DNA of 64,000 bases from Corbicula japonica (taxonomy: Eukaryota > Mollusca > Bivalvia > Venerida > Cyrenidae). The stretch's first letter is position 1; each line of letters starts with the position of its first letter. The position numbers were made by a program, and so were the translations under genes. The notes under the pieces are model-generated. The model did not search any database, was not told the origin of the DNA, and worked only from the letters and a program-made list of their open reading frames with translations. Location of the stretch: contig JAZAYU010000264.1 of assembly GCA_038501625.1 (NCBI GenBank), positions 124,001 through 188,000 of the forward strand, written 5' to 3'. This document shows, one piece after another, positions 60,170 through 64,000 of the stretch.

Positions 60170-62060
60170 TTAGAAGTTGCCACAGGGCATATCAATAGAT
60201 CCATTATGTAAAATATCTTATTTTATGACACTTTACTATCCCCCCAAAAAGCCAAGCCCCGTTTTATGGCAGCATGCTATTCCCCTAAGAAACCCTATTC
60301 CCGGGGAACATTTCCCCATTACAATGCATTATAGAATAGAAATTAATCATCTATCTGTATATATATATACTACCGTCTTCTTCCCCAGTGATCATTCATT
60401 GCAACATATTATTGTAATACAATGTTTAATGTTCATTCCGTAAACTTAAATTTTTTAAGACACTAAATATCCTCCACAAAACCAAGCCCCATTTTCTGGT
60501 AGCATGCTATCCCCCTAAGAAACCCTATTCCCTGGGAACACTTCCCCTTTACAAGGCAATAAAGTATAGAATGTAATAAAAGCACTGTATATATATATAC
60601 TACCGTCTTCTTCCCCGGGGAAGTTGCCTACAGCGCATTACAGCGTTCATTCTATTCATTCCAACATATAAATGAAAAACAACGTCATAAAATTATAACG
60701 TTCATTCCGTAAAATGTATAATTGTAACACAGTTAACTTTCCCCCAAAAAAGCCAAGCCCCGTTTTGTGGTAACATGCTATCCCCCAAAGAAACCCTATT
60801 CCCGGGGAACACTTCCCCTTTACAAGACTATAAGTATCTTGCATGAGTGTGAGGGGAAGATGGAAAAATCTGTCACCGAGGGGGAACTGTTTTGCGGGAA
60901 GGAGGCTCTGCCGAGTTCCAGCCAAAACAGTTCACCCGAGGTGACAGATTTTTCTATCTTTACCGAATGTCCCATGCAAGATACTTTTTCTTGCATACCT
61001 TTTATTGTTCATAACATTTGTGCACATGTATACAATCCAAATTTACGCTGAAATATTGACGTTAGCGTAAACCTTATTTTCTAAATGACGTCACTAACTT
61101 GAATAAATTACGTCAGATACTTGAAGACGTGACGTCACTTGTGTAGCACGCGAACGTTATCTTTTCCCTAGGGAAAAGATCAGATTTTCTTTCCCCAGTA
61201 AATCACGCGGAAAAACTTATCCGGTATGCAAGAAAATAAAGTACAGAATGTTATAAAAGCACTGTATATATATACTACCGTCTTCTTCCCCGGGGAAGTT
61301 GCCTACATCGCATTACAGCGTTCATTCCTCCTAACATGTAAATGAAAAAAAAACTTTAAATTTCATAACGTTCTTTCCGTATAATGTATATTTTAAGACA
61401 CTTAACTTTCCCCAAAAAATGCCAAGCCCCGTTTTCTGGTAGCATGCTATCCCCCTAAGAAACCCTATTCCCGGGGAACACTTCCCCTTTACAAGGCAAT
61501 AAAGTACAGAATGTTATAAAAGCACTGTATATATATATACTACCGTCTTCTTCCCCGGGGAAGTTGCCTACAGCGCATTACAGCGTTCATTCCTTCTAAC
61601 ATGTAAATGAAAAAAACCTTTTAATTTCAAACGTTCTTTCCGTATCATGTATATTTTAAGACACTTAACTTTCCCCCAAAAATGCCAAGCCCCGTTTTTG
61701 GTAGCATGCCATCCCCCTAAGAAACCCTATTCCCGGGGAACACTTCCCTTTTACAAGGCAATAAAGTATAGAATGTAGAATGCTCTGTGTATATATACTA
61801 CCGTCTTCTTCCCCGGGGAAGTTGCCTACAGCGCATTACACCGTTCATTCATTCCAACATATACTTGAAAAACAACGTCATAAAATTATAACGTTCATTC
61901 CGTAAAATATAAACTTTTAAGACACTTAACTTTCCCCCAAAAAAGCCAAGCCCCGTTTTCTGGTAGCATGCTATCCCCCTAAGAAACCCTATTCCCGGGG
62001 AACACTTCCCCCTTTACAAGGCAATAAAGTATAGAATGTAATAAAAGCTCTGTATATATA
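60170..62060. repeat. Interrupted tandem array, ~230-271-bp unit, six copies
   Basis: The landmark GCCAAGCCCCGTTTT (or a close variant) occurs at 60251, 60482, 60752, 61421, 61684 and 61945. Each unit also holds CCCTATTCCCGGGGAACA, a TATATATATACTACCGTCTT stretch, and usually CTTCCCCGGGGAAG and CGTTCATTCCGTA. Copies differ by substitutions and small indels. A ~400-bp insertion separates copies three and four. Confidence 0.85.
60829..61235. mobile_element. Nested foldback insertion in the tandem array
   Basis: It interrupts a unit between TTTACAAG and AATAAAGTACAGAA. First comes a palindrome (about 60831-60987) from AGTATCTTGCATGAG to its inverse, with inverted TCTGTCACCGAG/GGTGACAGA inside. 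Then comes a second inverted pair, TTTCTTGCATACC near 60986 and GGTATGCAAGAAA near 61222. A perfect 22-bp palindrome (half-site ATCTTTTCCCT) lies at 61159-61180. No coding sequence. Confidence 0.65.
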
Positions 62061-62099
62061 CGCCTTTCCAATAAACAGTTTCGCAGTCCTGTACGAGTT

Positions 62100-62270
62100 A
62101 CTTCCCGCGACCGAAAATCAATCCAAAACGAGGCTCTGCAGGATAGCTGAACGATCGGGCTAATGGCTTAAGCACATAATAGCTAACCTTATCCGCTATA
62201 TTGCAGGTCTGCGTTCGTCGCCGGCGGTGAAAAAATAAGTTGCTGGTCTGTTATTCTAGCCAGACCTTTT
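62100..62270 (+). repeat. Possible degenerate tRNA-derived SINE
   Basis: GGATAGCTGAACGATCGGG resembles a tRNA D-arm/A box, and GTCTGCGTTCGTCGCCGGC a T-arm/B box with one mismatch. Spacing and flanks do not fold into a convincing tRNA. Weak. Confidence 0.2.
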
Positions 62271-64000
62271 ATGTTTACTATTTGTTAGATATTTAGATTT
62301 TTAATGATATAAGAACATGTACCATTCTTGTTGATAGTAGGCAGTATGAAACGCAATTTGGACAAACATAAGCATTAATTTTACCAATTATGTACAACAA
62401 TTTCTTCTTTATATCTTTTATATATTTTAATATATTGTACTGGTGTAAATGTTGCAAATTGCTAAGGCTAGTAATGCGCTATTATCCGGAAATCGTGATA
62501 TGTCAACATCTGGTTACATGATCTGTAGACAAAAAAAATTGAAAAAATACAATCTGAATTTGTTGATACTTACACATTTGAACAATAGAATTGTCCTAAA
62601 AAATTAAGGCGTTTATGGTCAACGTGTAAATAATTTGAATATTTAAAATGTTACGTATACTTCACAACCAAATATGATTGATTCTGTCTTGAAATAAAAC
62701 AGGATCGGTAATCTAGCTGTTTGTTGTAGAAGTATCATTCGTAGAATAAAATCCAAGGATTTAGATGCCGGCTTCCAAAAAGATGAGAATATTTATATCA
62801 CAATATGGTTGCATATCCAATTTAGATTTCTTAGGTTTGACAGATTGTAATTTTGGCATAAAAGCCCAAACTCTTAATTAAACATATATAACATGTTTTG
62901 ACAAGATTTGTTTCTTATTGACGGCTTTTGTTTCTATACGTGTCATAATGTTGATTAAGAATCCATTTAAGTGCTAAATCAAATATATTTGATGGCACAT
63001 CCAGTAGTTAAAGGACTCCGAAATACTTAAGAATTGGGAGGTGTAGATACCTTGCAAATAGAAATTACACGATCTCTATTGGTCAATGATATCTGCCCCT
63101 TTAAGTAATTGACAGATGACCCCGTGTGCGAGACAGTTTGACATGTTTATGGCATGCCGCCTTCAAAATCAATCGCCGCCGACATAATCACAACATGATG
63201 TCAGTAGTTGAATAGACACGCTAATCCGGAAACGAGACTCAATTAAGCCGTGAAGAGAACACTGCGACTGTCTGTTAGTTGAAGTCGTTTAGTGTCTAAT
63301 GCGAGGAATAATGAATTGACACTTTTAGTCAGAAACCTGATTGTTTTATAAATTATTTTCTAAAATATCATGACGCTGATGTATTATTACTAATACGGAA
63401 TGAACGTTATAAAATATATTAAAACTGTAATTTGCTCAGGCATTTTGCGGATTAGCATATCATTAAGCTATATTAAAATTTCGTATTTAAGGAATTATGC
63501 AATGTTTGACGATGTATGAAAAACAAGCGTCTAGGTGATAGAGATCACAACACTATGCATATATCAATAGGTTTATTTCATTTTAAAACTCAACTTCCCC
63601 TCAGGAGAAGAAGACGGAATTATGCCCAGCTCGCTTTTTGATTGGTTGGGTTATTTCTGACCAAAATGCGACCAGTTTTGTGACCTGATTTCGGTAAGGT
63701 AAATCCGGGGAAATTTGGATGTTTTGTGCAAGTGGTATAAAGTTTCGCAGAAATATGATACAATCCATAAATTGTTGGAGCATAGCCTGGTACTCGGTAT
63801 TATCGCGGTACTCGTCGGATTTCCATGGGTAGAAATAAAAGCCGATTGAGTTTGCTTTTTTTGCCGTAATAATATTAACAACTAACTTTAGATTGGTTAT
63901 CAGAAAGTCACCATTTGCAAACAGTGTTCACTTTTGTTTTGCAACTGGCTGCCATGTTGGATGACCAAATTTATTACTGGCATGGGAAGCAACTCTATAT
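62271..64000. other. UBA2 intron 1, end of window
   Basis: No UBA2 exon 2 (expected to encode an IDLDTIDVSNLNRQ-like block) was found. A family B fragment (CGCTTTTTGATTGGTTGGGT, then TTATTTCTGACCAAAATGCG) lies at about 63628-63676. CTTCCCC...GAAGAAGACGG near 63592-63616 and TACGGAATGAACGTT near 63398 are inverted words of the 60.2-62.1-kb tandem unit. Confidence 0.45.

Overview
The window is metazoan nuclear DNA and most likely comes from a bivalve mollusc. That is inferred from intron-rich genes with GT/AG junctions, low GC, dense MITE-type palindromic repeats, pogo-like, hAT-like and mariner-like transposons, and animal-type C2H2, GST-omega and SUMO-E1 genes. No bacterial operons, CRISPR arrays or convincing RNA genes are visible. 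Gene models were built by hand from splice signals and frame continuity.

Layout. (1) 4.4-17.0 kb, minus strand: a complete C2H2 zinc-finger gene. Twelve coding exons join without a frame break into 705 codons plus stop and encode ten C2H2 fingers. Its introns hold several MITEs and a hAT-like element. (2) 18.1-20.5 kb, minus: a 5'-truncated, frameshifted non-LTR retrotransposon. (3) 20.5-24.8 kb: repeats, including a 1.4-kb element with perfect 28-bp inverted termini and TA flanks (mariner/Tc1-like). (4) 24.8-28.3 kb, plus: a complete five-exon glutathione S-transferase omega gene (250 codons plus stop, active-site Cys32). (5) 28.3-34.6 kb: non-coding, with a long-inverted-repeat element flanked by TTAAT duplications and further MITEs. 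(6) 34.6-56.1 kb: a 21.5-kb satellite array with a 342-bp unit. About 60 consecutive units are identical at the protein-translation level on both strands, with diverged units at both edges and a canonical G-quadruplex motif in every unit. This third of the window is its most striking structure. (7) 56.8 kb, plus: the first coding exon of UBA2 (SUMO-activating enzyme subunit 2). The rest of the window lies in its first intron. That intron carries a decayed pogo/Tigger-like transposon with a C-terminal PHD finger and an interrupted tandem array of ~265-bp units.

Two small repeat families recur. Family A is a palindromic MITE with ATAAAACTGAG-type ends, about 140 bp. Family B is a piggyBac-like MITE (TTAA plus CCCTTTCC ends) built from palindromic GATCCAGATCAGCC modules. 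A family A copy lies directly against a splice donor of the GST gene, and a different palindromic MITE (not of family A or B) lies directly against a splice acceptor of the zinc-finger gene.

The three host genes (a predicted transcription factor, a redox/detoxification enzyme and a SUMO E1 subunit) show no obvious functional link; they appear to be ordinary genomic neighbours.
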